DNA from: Gnetum montanum
Taxonomy: Eukaryota; Streptophyta; Gnetopsida; Gnetales; Gnetaceae
DNA length: 64,000 nucleotides
Assembly (NCBI GenBank): GCA_015680685.1
Contig: MNCI01005245.1
Span: forward strand, 27,971 to 91,970
Reading direction: 5' to 3'
Position 1 is the stretch's first letter. Each line of letters opens with the position of its first letter. The notes beneath the pieces are model-generated. The model saw nothing but the letters and a program-made list of their open reading frames with translations. It made no database searches and had not been told where the DNA came from. Below, one piece after another: positions 1 to 10,456 of the stretch. A program made the translations under genes and the position numbers.

Positions 1-1029
1 CCTTATTTCCATCATTAGATCTATTTTCTTAAATTTAACATTTTGGAGTAGGTTTGATACTTTTCATTGAAGAATTATAGCATGGTACTTCATCTCCAAA
101 TTGATTCTAGTTCCAAGGATCTATACCATCTTTTTGCTTCCTGTATGAGTATCCTAGAAAGAAACTTCAATTTTTGCTAATCATTTTCTATGTTTTGCAG
201 GGCACAAGAATCATGGAAGTCTTGGACATGGTGTTCTGAATTTGCATTGTATCTGCCTTCAAATTTTGGAATGTTATTCATGTCTAGTTGGTTGATGCAA
301 CTATCCCTTACATGCCTGGTAGGAATGTACATAGCTTTCCTAATGTTGATCATGTTATGAGGAGCCAATATGGGTTCTTTGTAGTCTTTAGGTTCATAAT
401 CTCTATTGTAGTAATGATCCCTTTGATGCTCATGATGTTCTCTCTTCTCATATTTGATTCTTTCTCTTATTTCATCAAGGCTAGCTTCTTCTTCATGACG
501 ATTCCTTCCTCTATATGCATGTCTTTCATGGACTTTCCTTTGCTCCCAATCATGATTACTAAGTCTTTGCTCTTTATTACTATATTTTTTAAAAAAATAT
601 GAGGAAGAAGATGAAGGAGTAGGAGAAAAGTACTAGCTAGTTCTCCTTCTATGATTCCTTCATTTATTTCCTTTAAACTCAATGGAGCTTGTAGGTCTTA
701 AATTCCTTCTAAGTCTAGAGTCTTCCTTATTTCTTCCAAGGATTTCTATAAGAGTTGAATGTGATTTTATCATGATGGAATCTTCAATGTGAATGATTGG
801 TATTTGGGACAGAGACACGTGAGTTTGAAAGAACTTCTCAATTTGGAATACATCTTCTTTTTCTTCTAGGAAAACTATCTATGATGCCTTCTTCCCTTTG
901 TCTTGCTCATATCTTGCCTTCATAATGACATCCCTTCTTGTCTCAGCCTCCGTTAGGTGGTATGGCCTAGTCATGTGTTTGGTGATTTGATATCCTTCTT
1001 GCAAATGATCAACATTTTTCCTCATAAGG
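1..1029 (-). pseudogene. gypsy gag, 3'-ward part (outer, older element)
   Basis: Minus-strand gag of a Ty3/gypsy element, continuing past the left window edge. Charged, R/H/E-rich stretches (RHEEEASLDEIRERIKYEKR around 400-500) are followed by a block around 200-320 containing CINQLDMNNIPKFEGRYN, which parallels KCLDMNNIPQFEGGYN in the gag of the plus-strand element near 11.3 kb. Several in-frame stops and frame changes are present, so it is a pseudogene. The upstream part of the same gag lies at 7977-8223, separated by the 1030-7971 insertion. Gag is the structural protein of the cytoplasmic particle in which reverse transcription occurs. The reading is by homology within this window; no zinc knuckle is visible. 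Confidence 0.7.
1025..1029. repeat. target site duplication TAAGG, left copy
   Basis: TAAGG directly precedes the TGATGAG terminus of the inner gypsy element, and an identical TAAGG follows its other end at 7972-7976. A 5-bp duplication is normal for gypsy integration. Confidence 0.88.
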
Positions 1030-1836
1030 TGATGAGTGGCAAGGTACCCCTACACTCAACCATACGAATACGAGCATCTCACGTGCGATCCGATCGAACT
1101 CCAAGGACTAAGTGCTTATGCACCTTAATGGAACACTCAGGGTTAATTAATCGTTATCTTCCCAAACTTACTTGTATTTTCATGGTTGTATGGTTAAGTA
1201 AGCTTGAGGTATATGATTTTTATAGCTTTTTGTCTTTTTATGTCTTCTGCTAATAAAGGAAAGGGAGAGAGAACTAAGTGACTAACTTACATTAACTATT
1301 CATTAACTAGTTTCTAAATGTTCCTAACACCAGTATCTATTCCCACTTGCTATACACATCCTGAACTAGTGCAATGCTACTCGGATTACCAAATGCTAAT
1401 CGCTACTGGGTTACCAAGCGCTACATGCATGCTCGAAGCAGTCGTACTAAGTGTATTTAACTAAGGGGGTTGAGGGTTGAGAGAGATATTAATTAATTAG
1501 GAAAGCATTAAACAATAATTAATTACTCATTAGCTTAATATATGTGCTACAAGGTTTATCATAAAGTTCATCTTTATTGCCATACACAAAATCGTGCTCA
1601 GGTACAAATTACTTGAATAAAGATCTGTTCACTCTATGACTCCTACTGCGTGCACACAGAAATAATTCCAACTTTTGAATAAAAAAACTACAAGAATATG
1701 GCTAACGGTCTAAGTCTAACTCCCTTTAACAAAGGGTGGTGCCTCTTATATATAGAAGATGAGGCAGGATGCGATATTGCGTATGCGATATCACATGGCA
1801 GATGGAATATCGCATACACGATATCGCATCTCATCA
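1030..1836 (-). repeat. 3' LTR of inner gypsy element
   Basis: 807-bp LTR bounded by TGATGA/TCATCA. It matches 7207-7971 along its length (for example the GGTACC-containing end and the run around 1250-1500). On the minus strand it has a TATA-like CTATATATAAGAGG (1744-1757) and a conserved AATAAAG-containing stem. The 24-bp inverted repeat at 1768-1830 is fuller here than in the other LTR. Confidence 0.88.
1768..1830. promoter_or_regulatory. Dyad repeat in U3 of the LTR
   Basis: Arms 1768-1791 and 1807-1830 (24 bp each, about two mismatches) are inverted copies built from GCGATATCGC-like units, with a 15-bp spacer. The position is U3, upstream of the TATA-like box in minus orientation. The 5' LTR keeps only a shortened version near 7939-7960. 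A role as enhancer or factor site is inferred from position and symmetry. Confidence 0.55.
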
Positions 1837-1850
1837 TACCCCCATGACTG
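1837..1850 (-). other. Polypurine tract of inner gypsy element
   Basis: On the minus strand, TCATGGGGGTA abuts the 3' LTR terminus TGATGAG. The same string precedes the 3' LTR of the plus-strand element at 20247-20257, which supports a plus-strand priming role. Confidence 0.78.
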
Positions 1851-3803
1851 AATGAAAACTCGTCCTCGAGTTCCTTACAAAATATTAGGAAGGTATGGGA
1901 TTATTGACTTGAATGACAACTAATGGTGAATGGGATGACGTGTGAACAAATCAATCATTACAATACATGACAATATTAGTGTTCATGACTACAAGAATGA
2001 ACACTATACACAATTGACATCTAGCCTTGTTTGGTAGCTGAGAGAGAAGAGAGAGAGAAAAGAAGAAGATATGTTGCTGCCAACGCCAGGATTGCACCTT
2101 CCATTATCCATCTATAACCATGCCATCAGTCTTGTTCCTTGCACAATTGTTCCAGCACCAATCCATCCTGAGTGTTTCCTCCAGGTCCATCCATTATTGT
2201 ATGATTACCATCTGCACACACAACATAGTCACATATGAGCAAGGATAAGTAAATCATAATATAGTTGATACCTTGACTCAGTGTAAGGTCCATTGGCTGA
2301 GTTGTGATATGGCTAATATGGATTCTAGAGATATAACACTAGTGACTACCCAAGGTGTAGGGGTTAGGAAAATTGAAAAAATTGGACCAAGGCCCCCATG
2401 ACTAAGAGAGATCCTCCGATAGTGATAGAATGGAAGAAGATAAGAAATAAGAAAGATGGAGAAAAAGAAACAATGACAATGTCAATAAAATGGATGTCAG
2501 AGATGGAAATGAACAAAACAAATGTTGATTGTGGAAATGTTTAAGGAAAAGAAGTTAACTGATGCACCAAATAGGAATGCCAGTGGGTCCTCCCCAAAGT
2601 AGGTGCAAGCCCTTAATGCCCTAACAATCCCACATTCAAAGAGTCCGTAAGCTCTGGAAATGTCATTTGGAAGCAAGAGTTAAAGTCTTAACCATAAGAA
2701 TTCACCAAAAAGAAAAAAATGCATTAACCAAAATATAGGCTACTGATACAATCGATAATGAGGTGGAAAATGGAGAAAGAATGATGAGGAGAAGAGAATG
2801 GAATGGAGTCCCAAGAACAAGGTGGTGTATAACCCCTTATGTATGTATGGTTAATGTGACTGAGTAGATCTCATTCCAAATCCAGCCTCAAACAATCCAC
2901 ATCCAGTGACTTCACATTAATACACTTGGCCAATCCATCCACTTGAAGTAACAAGAATGCTTCTACCAAAGAGTCACCACCATTCCAAGAAAATGACAAA
3001 GGAAAAAGTAGAAAGCCAGAGAGGGCCTTAGTTAGAGGGAACATGTTTGTTTATTTCCATAACTAGTGCTTGTAGTCCAAATAATTATTTTGTCTAAGGC
3101 ATGTGCTTTGAATTCTCACTATTTTTTTTCTTGTGCATGAAAACCACACCATGCAAAGACTTATTTTTATTGGCTCAGCTTTCCAATAATGGAGCAGCGT
3201 TGGAATGGTAAGGAAAACTCAAGAAGAGAACATTCAAGAACCTAAGAGAATAGCCAACACAAATGCATCAAATCCCCTTGAAGTCACACCCTTTTCAGTC
3301 CTTGAGTCCTTTCTTAGTTTGAGAAATGCCCAGTCACCAATTTGTTAATAGTTTTATTATTAAAGAAATAGACTGTACAGTTCCAAGCCAAGAGAGACCA
3401 TAGAAATTCATGGATGCATGGATGATGTAGACTCATTGCCTATTATATCAAAAGAACCATACCTTAGTATCAACATTATAACTCAAAGGTAAAAACCAAA
3501 CATTAGCAATCAATAGAACACAGTTCATACCACAATCAGGAGCACTTATTAGGTGATGAATCTAACAAAACAAAAATAACAAACAAGGACAAAAACAAGA
3601 ACAAAAAAAAAACAAAATAAACAATCACACAAAGAAATGAAAAAGTATCAACGATGTTGCAAAACAAAAACAAGAAAATTTAAAGAAATTTGTAAAACAA
3701 AAACTTAAAAAGGAACTGAGGGCCTCAAATAGTTAGCAGAGGTGCCTGTCTCCCCCATGACTGAGTTGGAAGGAGAAGATCTGATATAGTGAGCAAGGTC
3801 ATC
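1851..3803 (-). other. Non-coding interior of inner gypsy element
   Basis: The first ~100 bp (1851-1950) match the region before the polypurine tract of the plus-strand element (20165-20250). Beyond that I see no coding similarity: no RT, RNase H or integrase motif on either strand. A purine-rich GA tract lies near 2038-2070. The rest is AT-rich with short broken frames. Confidence 0.5.
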
Positions 3804-4268
3804 CCTTCTCAGAGGTATTGTGTGCACTGACTGGTCTAAATTCGTGGAAGGGTTTGGTCTGTTACACACTGACTAACAATCTCTTATCAGAGCTCTTGTA
3901 TTTTTAAGGAATGTCCAACTTCCCCTATTTGATGTTTTCAAGGTTAAGGCTTGAAAGTTGGCAACAGAATTTCTCTAGTGCATCTATGCTTTCGATGTAA
4001 GCGCAAGTTATTCATTCAGTTAGTTCCATGCACATTAGTGAGTTGCTCTCTTGATNATGAATAACTTGCGCTTACATCGAAAGCATAGATGCACTAGAGA
4101 AATTCTGTTGCCAACTTTCAAGCCTTAACCTTGAAAACATCAAATAGGGGAAGTTGGACATTCCTTAAAAATACAAGAGCTCTGATAAGAGATTGTTAGT
4201 CAGTGTGTAACAGACCAAACCCTTCCACGAATTTAGACCAGTCAGTGCACACAATACCTCTGAGAAGG
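3804..4268. repeat. Near-perfect inverted duplication with single-N joints
   Basis: Arms 3804-4015 and 4057-4268 (212 bp each) are reverse complements as far as I can read, separated by 41 nt. Single Ns sit at 4056 and 4269, exactly at both ends of the right arm. The lack of divergence in a heavily mutated element, plus the N joints, points to a fold-back read or scaffolding artefact. Confidence 0.85.
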
Positions 4269-4269
4269 N

Positions 4270-4560
4270 AAATGTCCTCCACCAGTCCCAAGGGAACAAT
4301 GATGGACTAGTCGGCCAGCTCTAGGCGAATATTGCTCTTCCTTAATAGAGGCAGGTTCCAGGCTTTGTACATTTCTTGTGATATTAAGTTGACTCCAGAA
4401 CCTATGTCTAGAAGAGCTATGCATGGCTTATTCCCAGTGATTTGAAGATATATTAGAGGGCTTCTAGGATTAGAGAATTTCTTGGGAAGGTGGCCAACCT
4501 TGATCTAGTCAGTTACGCCATGTGTTAACATAACCGTATGCATTGAGCTCGGTGTTTGGT
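4270..4560 (-). pseudogene. gypsy aspartic protease segment
   Basis: Minus-strand reading gives the retropepsin core ALLDIGSGVNLISQEMYKAW (about 4400-4340), followed by NLPLLRKSNIRLELA and PLGLVED. It aligns with ALLDFGFNVNL and MYKAWNLPLLKKSN in the plus-strand element near 12.96-13.05 kb. The catalytic D-I-G-S signature is intact here, unlike in that copy. The protease cleaves gag-pol. The frame is cut off at the N at 4269, where sequence C-terminal to PLGLVED should follow, so the segment is partial. Confidence 0.75.
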
Positions 4561-7062
4561 TTGAAGGGAGCTCTGAAGCCTTGTTTGATGGGAATTCAAA
4601 GGTTCAACCGCTTGTGGTTGTAAGGGCTTGGTTGGACTGTTGGTTCTGAAGAAAGGTCTTTTCTTCATACGGTTGTCAGAACCAATAGCAAGTTGAGGAT
4701 TCATAGCCCTTATGGCATTGTGTTGTTGTGATTAAGTAGGGAGTTCCCCTTGCCTTGCTAGAGTAGGTGGTAATGGAGCTATTGGTGTGAGAGCTGTGGA
4801 TGGATTTGAAGGATGGTATGTTTATGGGTTATCTTCCCTAGGAGAAGGAGTTCTATAATACTCATAAGCTTGGTAGTGATGTTGTGGTGTAACGTGACTA
4901 ATAGAGTCACGTGGAGAGATTGGATGCTGCACGTGGTAGCCATATGGGCAGGTTGCCGGTAGGGGTATTGTTGCCTTGGTGGTGGCTTCCCCCATGACTG
5001 TGGGTATTTCCACTGTTGATGTTGCTCAATGGGTTGTGGTGGAGTTCCACTTGGATAATATGTTAAAAGTTGATGGAACTGCCTTGGGTTACCTTGGGGA
5101 TAAGGTAACTATCAGGGTGTTTGCCATTTATTTAGTTATGGGTTGAGTGCATACACCCCAAACTCTTGTAGATGTGAGATCACTGGGCAACATTCCTTAG
5201 GATGGTCATATTGGCATATCTCGCATCCACCATCATTATCCATGTCTGAATCCACAACCTCTTCTATGATGGCCATTTTTCCCTTACCCTTGTTACGTGA
5301 ATTGTCCACTTCTCTCTTTTTCTTTTTGTCACAATCACTACCTCACTCCCTAGACTCCTCTATAATTTTGAGAACAGTTGCAAACCTACTATCCAGGGAG
5401 TCCCACATTTGGTCTACCTTTGCTGATACTTCTGTTGTTAACTTTTGGAGAGGCAAAGTTTTCCTATTCACCATCTCTTCAAGTGGCGACTCTTCTTCCT
5501 CCTCACAAAATCTCACTCCCCTTTTTCGGAGGGGAGAATCTCAGTTGTATTCTTCTGCACTTTCTCTCTTTCATAGCTCACCTTCTTCTTTGGCTACTTA
5601 CTCTAGCAATCTATGAATTTGATGATACCTAAGCTTTGATAACCTTCCTTGGGTGTACGTCCCAAGGATTCTTCTTGTTTCATGCCTAAGTCCATCCACG
5701 AGATGGCGTAGTTGATCCTGCTGTGAATAACCATGGCCAGGGCAACAATGTAATAGTGCGTAATAGTGGCCAATGGCAGCATCCAAGGATTTATGATTTC
5801 CTTGCTTCCATCCTTGGATTTCCTTCAACAAGTTAGACACTCAGGAGTATGTTTGGTACTTATCATTAAACAGTTCTAATATTGTACTCCACCTCTGAAT
5901 GGATTCCAGTTCTAAGGACTGGTACTAGCTTTCAGCTTCTTTCACTAGTATCCTTGGGAAAAACTTCAGTTTTTTCCATTCATTTTCTATGTTTTTCAAG
6001 GCACATGCATCGTGGAATTATTGTAAATGATTTTGAGGATTAGCGTTGTATCCCCCTTCAAATCATGGGATGTTATTCATGTCTAACCTCTTGATCCTAC
6101 TATCCTTTTGGTGCCTTGTTGGAACTCTTACGGCCTCCGTTATATCTAGCATGCTTCTAGTTGCGAGTAGGGGTTCTTCGTGATCATCTCGTTCATAACA
6201 TCTATGGTTTCTACGTGGTTCCCTACTCTCCCATCTTCTATGCCTTGACTCTTTAGAATGCCCTCATCCTCGTTATCGATTGTCTCGTTGATGTTTTTCA
6301 CTTTCTTTTTCCGTATCCTCACGATTGGTTTCTCCTATGACTATGTCTAGACACTGAAGGAGAGGGTGAAGGTGACGATGAAGGTGAAGAAGAAGGAGAA
6401 CCATCACCATGATGGTGTTTTCTACCTTTTCTTCGGTGGTCTTGGCCTCGATTGTGATCACGATCAGAACGTCTGCCCTTATTGTGTGTTTGTGTTCCTT
6501 CTTTGAACACTTCGTGTTCATGGGTATCAAAACGAGGGTTTTGAATAGTGGAGTGGAGGTTCTGATACACCACCTCCTGACCAGTGTTAGGAGGAGGATC
6601 ATTTTGTGGGGAACCTATTGGAGCAGGTTCATCATCCTCAGTTTTGCTCAAAACATGCAGAGCGTTATGGGGCCATTTACCCTTCAAGGATGTATGGTAT
6701 CTCTCCTATCGCAAGTCCCTTTGACGTTGTGCTTCTGTGGGATGATAGTCCCTTGTGTCATGATCACATGCAACATATTCTGCGTATAAAAGAGGCATGC
6801 CTATTCATGTGAGAGCACGAAGGAGCATGTTGGGGACTGATCGGTCTGGAGACAACACTATGTTACCCTCCAAGTCTCTCCAATGCAGTTGTTCATCTTC
6901 TTAGAGAATAAAGATGAAATCAGGTACATACTCATCGGGATGAGTATATACCACATGAAATTGTTGAGGAACTGGCGGAGCTTGGTTACGTGTATTATGC
7001 CGCTAACTGCCTTTTGTGTTAGTCCTAGTTGGTGAAGTGCTCTTATGCAAAGAACAAGACAT
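4561..7062 (-). pseudogene. gypsy gag (inner element)
   Basis: The start is taken as ATG at 7062-7060 (MSCSLHKS), about 125 nt inside the PBS. The order is: an N-terminal segment with VVYTHPDEYVPDF and DEQLHWRDLEGNIV, shared with the plus-strand gag; a highly charged R/H/S-rich linker (about 6700-6280, poly-Ser/Pro); a capsid-like block with LRHLVDGLRHETRRILGTY (about 5840-5600); and a proline/tyrosine-rich tail (about 5013-4820). Several in-frame stops, mostly TAG, and frame shifts make it non-functional as written. I see no CCHC knuckle, as in several Athila-type gags. The family assignment rests on the conserved blocks and on its place between PBS and protease. Confidence 0.72.
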
Positions 7063-7187
7063 TTTGTCTTGTTTGGTGTGCAATGTACCGTTGTCTTATA
7101 TTCCTTTGATTAACCCTAAAGGTTTGTTCTAACGTTCCAATGATATGAACGAGTTCCTATGTTCTATGTAACGCACAAACAACTAAG

Positions 7188-7205
7188 TCCTCGGCAACGG
7201 TGCCA
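7188..7205 (-). other. Primer binding site, tRNA-Asp type
   Basis: Minus-strand TGGCACCGTTGCCGAGGA begins one base inside the 5' LTR. It differs by two transitions from the TGGCGCCGTTGCCGGGGA that I recall as typical of Athila-like elements primed by tRNA-Asp. Confidence 0.78.
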
Positions 7206-7206
7206 A

Positions 7207-7971
7207 TGATTAGTGGCGAGGTACCCCTGCACTCAATCATATGAATACGAGCGTTTCACGCGCAATCTAGTCAAACTCCAAGGACTAAGTGCTTATGTGC
7301 CTTAATGGAACACTCAGGGTTAATTAATCGTTGTCTTCCCAAACTTACTTGTATTGTCACAATTGTATGGTTAAGTAAGCTTGAGGTCTATGATTTTTAT
7401 AGCTTTTTGTCTTTTTATGTCTTCTGCTAATAAAGGAAAGGGAGAGAGAACTAAGTGACTAACTTATGTTAACTATTCATTAACTAGTTTCTAAATGTTC
7501 CTAACACCAGTATCCGTTCCCACTTGCGGTACACATCCTGAACTAGTGCAATGCTGCTAGGATTACCAAACGCTAATCGTTACTGAGTTACCAAGTGCTA
7601 CACGCATGTTCAAAGCGGTCGTACTGAGTGTATTTAACTAAGGGAGTTGAGGGTTGAGAGAGATATTAATTAATTAGGGAAGAATTAAATGATAATTAAT
7701 TACTAATTAGCTTAATCTGTATGCTGCAAGGTTTATCATAAATTTCGTTTTTATTGTCGTACACAAAATTGTGCTCCAGTACAAATTGCTCGAATAAAGA
7801 TCCATTCACTCTATGACTCCTACTGCAAGCATACAGAAATCATTCTAACTTTGGAATAACAAAACTACAAGAAACTGGCTAAGTTTAACTCCCTTGAACA
7901 AAGGGCATCGCCTCTTCTTTATAGCAAATGTGGCGGATTCGATATCGCGTACGTGATATCGTGACTCATCA
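7207..7971 (-). repeat. 5' LTR of inner gypsy element
   Basis: 765 bp, TGATTA...TCATCA, homologous to 1030-1836. It is about 42 bp shorter, largely because the U3 dyad repeat is reduced. A TATA-like box (TATAAAGAAG on minus, near 7914-7923) is present. Confidence 0.86.
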
Positions 7972-7976
7972 TAAGG
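7972..7976. repeat. target site duplication TAAGG, right copy
   Basis: Identical to 1025-1029. The interrupted gag of the older element resumes immediately after it. Confidence 0.86.
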
Positions 7977-8223
7977 GATGCTTGAAGCATTAATGGTGCT
8001 GAATATTTCAATAGTAAGACAATATTTCCCTGTAGATCTCTCCATCTGAGTTTTTCATCTTAGTAAAAAAAATAAATGTGAAGTCAAGATAATCAAAATC
8101 AATGTAAGCATAGGAAATCCTAGTTTTCATCAGTGCACTCCAATATTCTTCATCATAATCCTTATCATAGCTTTCATTAAATTTAGCAATAGGTGGAGAT
8201 TTTTATTTAGTTGTAGAAGCCAT
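7977..8223 (-). pseudogene. gypsy gag, N-terminal part (outer element)
   Basis: Minus strand; the start ATG is at 8223-8221 (MASTTK). The frame reads through an early TAA to an acidic stretch with SYDKDYDEEYWSALM and ISYAYIDFDYLDF. That resembles the THPDDYVLDF segment at the same place in the other gag copies. It continues, after removal of the 1030-7976 insertion, into the gag at 1-1029. An early stop, another TAA and an A/T-rich frame break show it is dead. Confidence 0.65.
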
Positions 8224-8345
8224 GTTAAGTGTTTGACACTTAAGTTTGTACTTCTATAAAAATTAATATAAGTGTGAAAATGTACTCTATGCTGCTTGAT
8301 AGAATGAATTTCATAAAATCAACTAACTAGCAAACATTGACATAT

Positions 8346-8363
8346 CCCTAGCAATGACATCAA
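8346..8363 (-). other. Decayed primer binding site (outer element)
   Basis: Minus-strand TGATGTCATTGCTAGGGA abuts the LTR terminus. Against TGGCGCCGTTGCCGGGGA there are six differences, all C-to-T or G-to-A, mostly at CpG or CpNpG, as expected from long-term methylation-driven decay. Confidence 0.65.
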
Positions 8364-9170
8364 TGATAAGCGATTGGGTATTCAAACACTCAACCATACA
8401 AGTCACAAGTGCTCACACAACAAGATCATAATATGAAAATAGATAATGTAAGTATACTAGTAGTTGATGTTCAATTCATGATCATTGTCTTCCCACTTAG
8501 AGTTGGTAAAGTGCAAATTGTATGGTTTAAATCTTAGTGAGGTATATTAATATTATTTAGCTTTAATTACACTAAGTGCCAACATAATAAAACTAATTGT
8601 AAATTCTATGTCTAATTGCAATGAAAATATAAAACTATTCTATCCTATTAGCACTAAGCATTCATTCCTAGTTTGTCATACATGTCTTGGGATGATACAA
8701 CTACTAGCATTACCAAGTAATTTCACTACTAAGTGAATCAAGCAAAGTCTCTACTAGGTTACCAAATAGTTACACTTTTTTCTAGAAACTAGTTGTAGTT
8801 ATTTTGCCTTACTAAGAAACATTGGAAAAGTAAAGGACATAAAAAATGTAAATGACTTAATGAAAGTAAACATGATGAAAAGTAAAAATTAAGTTAAGTG
8901 AGATGCTACAATGATGAAAAAAAAATCTTGATCTCTATTTCCATTCATAAATTATGTCTAGGAATAATCCATTCAAATAAACATTCCATACAACTATTGT
9001 TCACCACACTATGGGCATTCACTTTAACTCTAAGTCTAAGTCACAAAAACAAATTACAAGATTTTTGCTAAGCGTTAGCCAAAATTTATTGTCTCGATGC
9101 AACAATGAGTTCGCATTTATAAGCATGACCATGACCCACGACATCGCATCTATGATGATGTATGTAGAAC
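8364..9170 (-). repeat. 5' LTR of outer gypsy element
   Basis: Starts TGATAAGCGATTGGG beside the decayed PBS and shares the LTR plan of the other elements (ordered CACTAAGTGC, CATTACCAAG and ATTCACTTT-like blocks, and a minus-strand TATAAATGCG box near 9111-9122). The right end is uncertain: I place it near 9170, where a CATC/GATG-like end occurs. The matching 3' LTR would lie left of the window. 9171-9398 holds nothing I recognise. Confidence 0.55.
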
Positions 9171-9398
9171 TATGATATCATAGGCTTATGTAGAAAGGTT
9201 TTAACATTTGCTAATCCTCGTAGTGTGCCATTCGGTATATCCAACAATGAACACTTGGTAATCTAGTAGCATTAGCATAAGTTTAGGATATGTATTACAA
9301 GTTGGGAATTAATCCTTAATGCTTAGGTTAAACTAGATTTATTCTTTGTACTAAGGTTAGGTAATTTAAATTTTTTAATATTTTAATAATATTTTAGA

Positions 9399-9403
9399 CA
9401 TGG
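9399..9403. repeat. target site duplication CATGG, left copy
   Basis: CATGG precedes the 5' LTR, and an identical CATGG follows the 3' LTR at 21214-21218. Confidence 0.88.
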
Positions 9404-9427
9404 TGATGTGTTTTAGTTTGTTGCGTT

Positions 9428-9520
9428 GACTAGGCCCTGTCGATGCAATCTATTGCATCTACTAGGCCCTATCGACTAGGCCCTGTTGACATAGTCTATT
9501 GCATGGACATGAACCCTTTA
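9428..9520 (+). promoter_or_regulatory. U3 direct repeats upstream of TATA box
   Basis: Three copies of a unit close to GACTAGGCCCTGTCGA start near 9428, 9460 and 9474, interleaved with CTATTGCAT words, about 30-110 bp before a TATA box. This is typical of LTR enhancer arrays; factor identity is unknown. A related set recurs inside the element at 16690-16745. Confidence 0.55.
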
Positions 9521-9673
9521 ATGTAGGGTTCTATCATGGTCTATAAATAAGTGCTCACCAGCCACATTTATGACATTAAATTTCAAAGTAGTAGTTGAGC
9601 TCTTATAGTGTGTCTATTTGAAAGTTAGAATATTTTTCCCAAGTGCCCATAGTAGGAGTCATTGAGTGTATGA

Positions 9674-9729
9674 ATCTTTATTCAAGCATTGTTGTGCCTA
9701 AGCACAACAGTGTGTGCGACAATAAAGAT
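9674..9729 (+). promoter_or_regulatory. Hairpin carrying the LTR poly(A) signal
   Basis: The outer stem ATCTTTATT (9674-9682) pairs with AATAAAGAT (9721-9729). The inner stem GTTGTGC/GCACAAC (9691-9708) has a 4-nt loop. AATAAA lies in the 3' arm. The 3' LTR has ATTTTTATT/AATAAAAAT at the same place, still complementary. Confidence 0.6.
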
Positions 9730-10306
9730 GAACTTTTTGATAAACCTTGCAACATTCTAGATAGCTTAAATGTTTCATTTATGCATTTAATGTTTTTCCA
9801 TAATTAAGCTAATGAAGTACTTAAGCAAGATAAGGTAGATAGCTTAAACACATAAGTACAACCTCTTCAAGCATAACACGTATTCACTTGGTAATCCCAA
9901 TAGTGTTATTACTTGATACACCCAATAGTGTAACACTTACTAACCTAGTAGTGGATACGTAGGTTCAAGACATGTGCAGAAAGTGGGACCGAATGCTTAT
10001 GTTAGGATTGCCTAGATAGTAGTTAATTAGTTAAATTAAATTACTTATTCCAATTACTTTATCTCTCTTTAAACACCAAAATCATAAAATAAAAAATGAT
10101 AAAAATTAGATGTCTCAATTACACATAATCATACTAGTGTATGTCACGAGTGTAATTGGGAAGAAAATAAACAACCTTAAGCCAAGGCTCACTTCCTAAA
10201 AGACTAGTGCACTCAAAACTATAAAGTCCATGGAATTCGACTGGATCATGCATGAATGCTTTGTGATTCATATGGTTGGGTGTAGAGGTACCTCACTGCT
10301 CATCAT

Positions 10307-10324
10307 TGGCACCATTATCGAGGA
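10307..10324 (+). other. Primer binding site of plus-strand gypsy element
   Basis: TGGCACCATTATCGAGGA starts one base after the 5' LTR. It is tRNA-Asp type, with five transitions from the recalled consensus TGGCGCCGTTGCCGGGGA. Confidence 0.72.
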
Positions 10325-10456
10325 CTTTGTTTATTGAACATGCACTATCTAGGATTAGTGAATACTATTAATATTGTTGGATGAACTCAAGGTCAACATC
10401 ACTCTCAAACAACATATAACTACTAAGCACACTAATAATTTTATTTATTTTGCAAA

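Larger units (their letters stand above)
1030..7971 (-). mobile_element. Inner Ty3/gypsy element, gag-PR only
   Basis: LTR retrotransposon with LTRs at 1030-1836 (3' LTR) and 7207-7971 (5' LTR), PBS at 7188-7205, polypurine tract beside the 3' LTR and a 5-bp TAAGG duplication. It inserted in the same orientation into the gag of an older element. Only gag (about 4560-7062) and an aspartic-protease segment (about 4270-4440) are recognisable. No RT, RNase H or integrase is visible in the roughly 2.4 kb between the protease and the 3' LTR, where the plus-strand relative has 7 kb. It is either a non-autonomous derivative or shortened by a misassembly marked by Ns and an inverted duplication at 3804-4268. 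Confidence 0.88.
9404..10305 (+). repeat. 5' LTR of plus-strand gypsy element
   Basis: 902 bp, TGATG...TCATCA. Direct repeats of a GACTAGGCCCTGTCGA-like unit lie at 9428-9520, a TATA box (CTATAAATA) at about 9541-9549, and a hairpin with AATAAA at 9674-9729. It matches 20258-21213. Confidence 0.88.

Noticed and set aside
3804-4268. Genuine cruciform or hairpin locus
   Set aside because: Single Ns exactly at arm ends and absence of arm divergence favour an assembly artefact.
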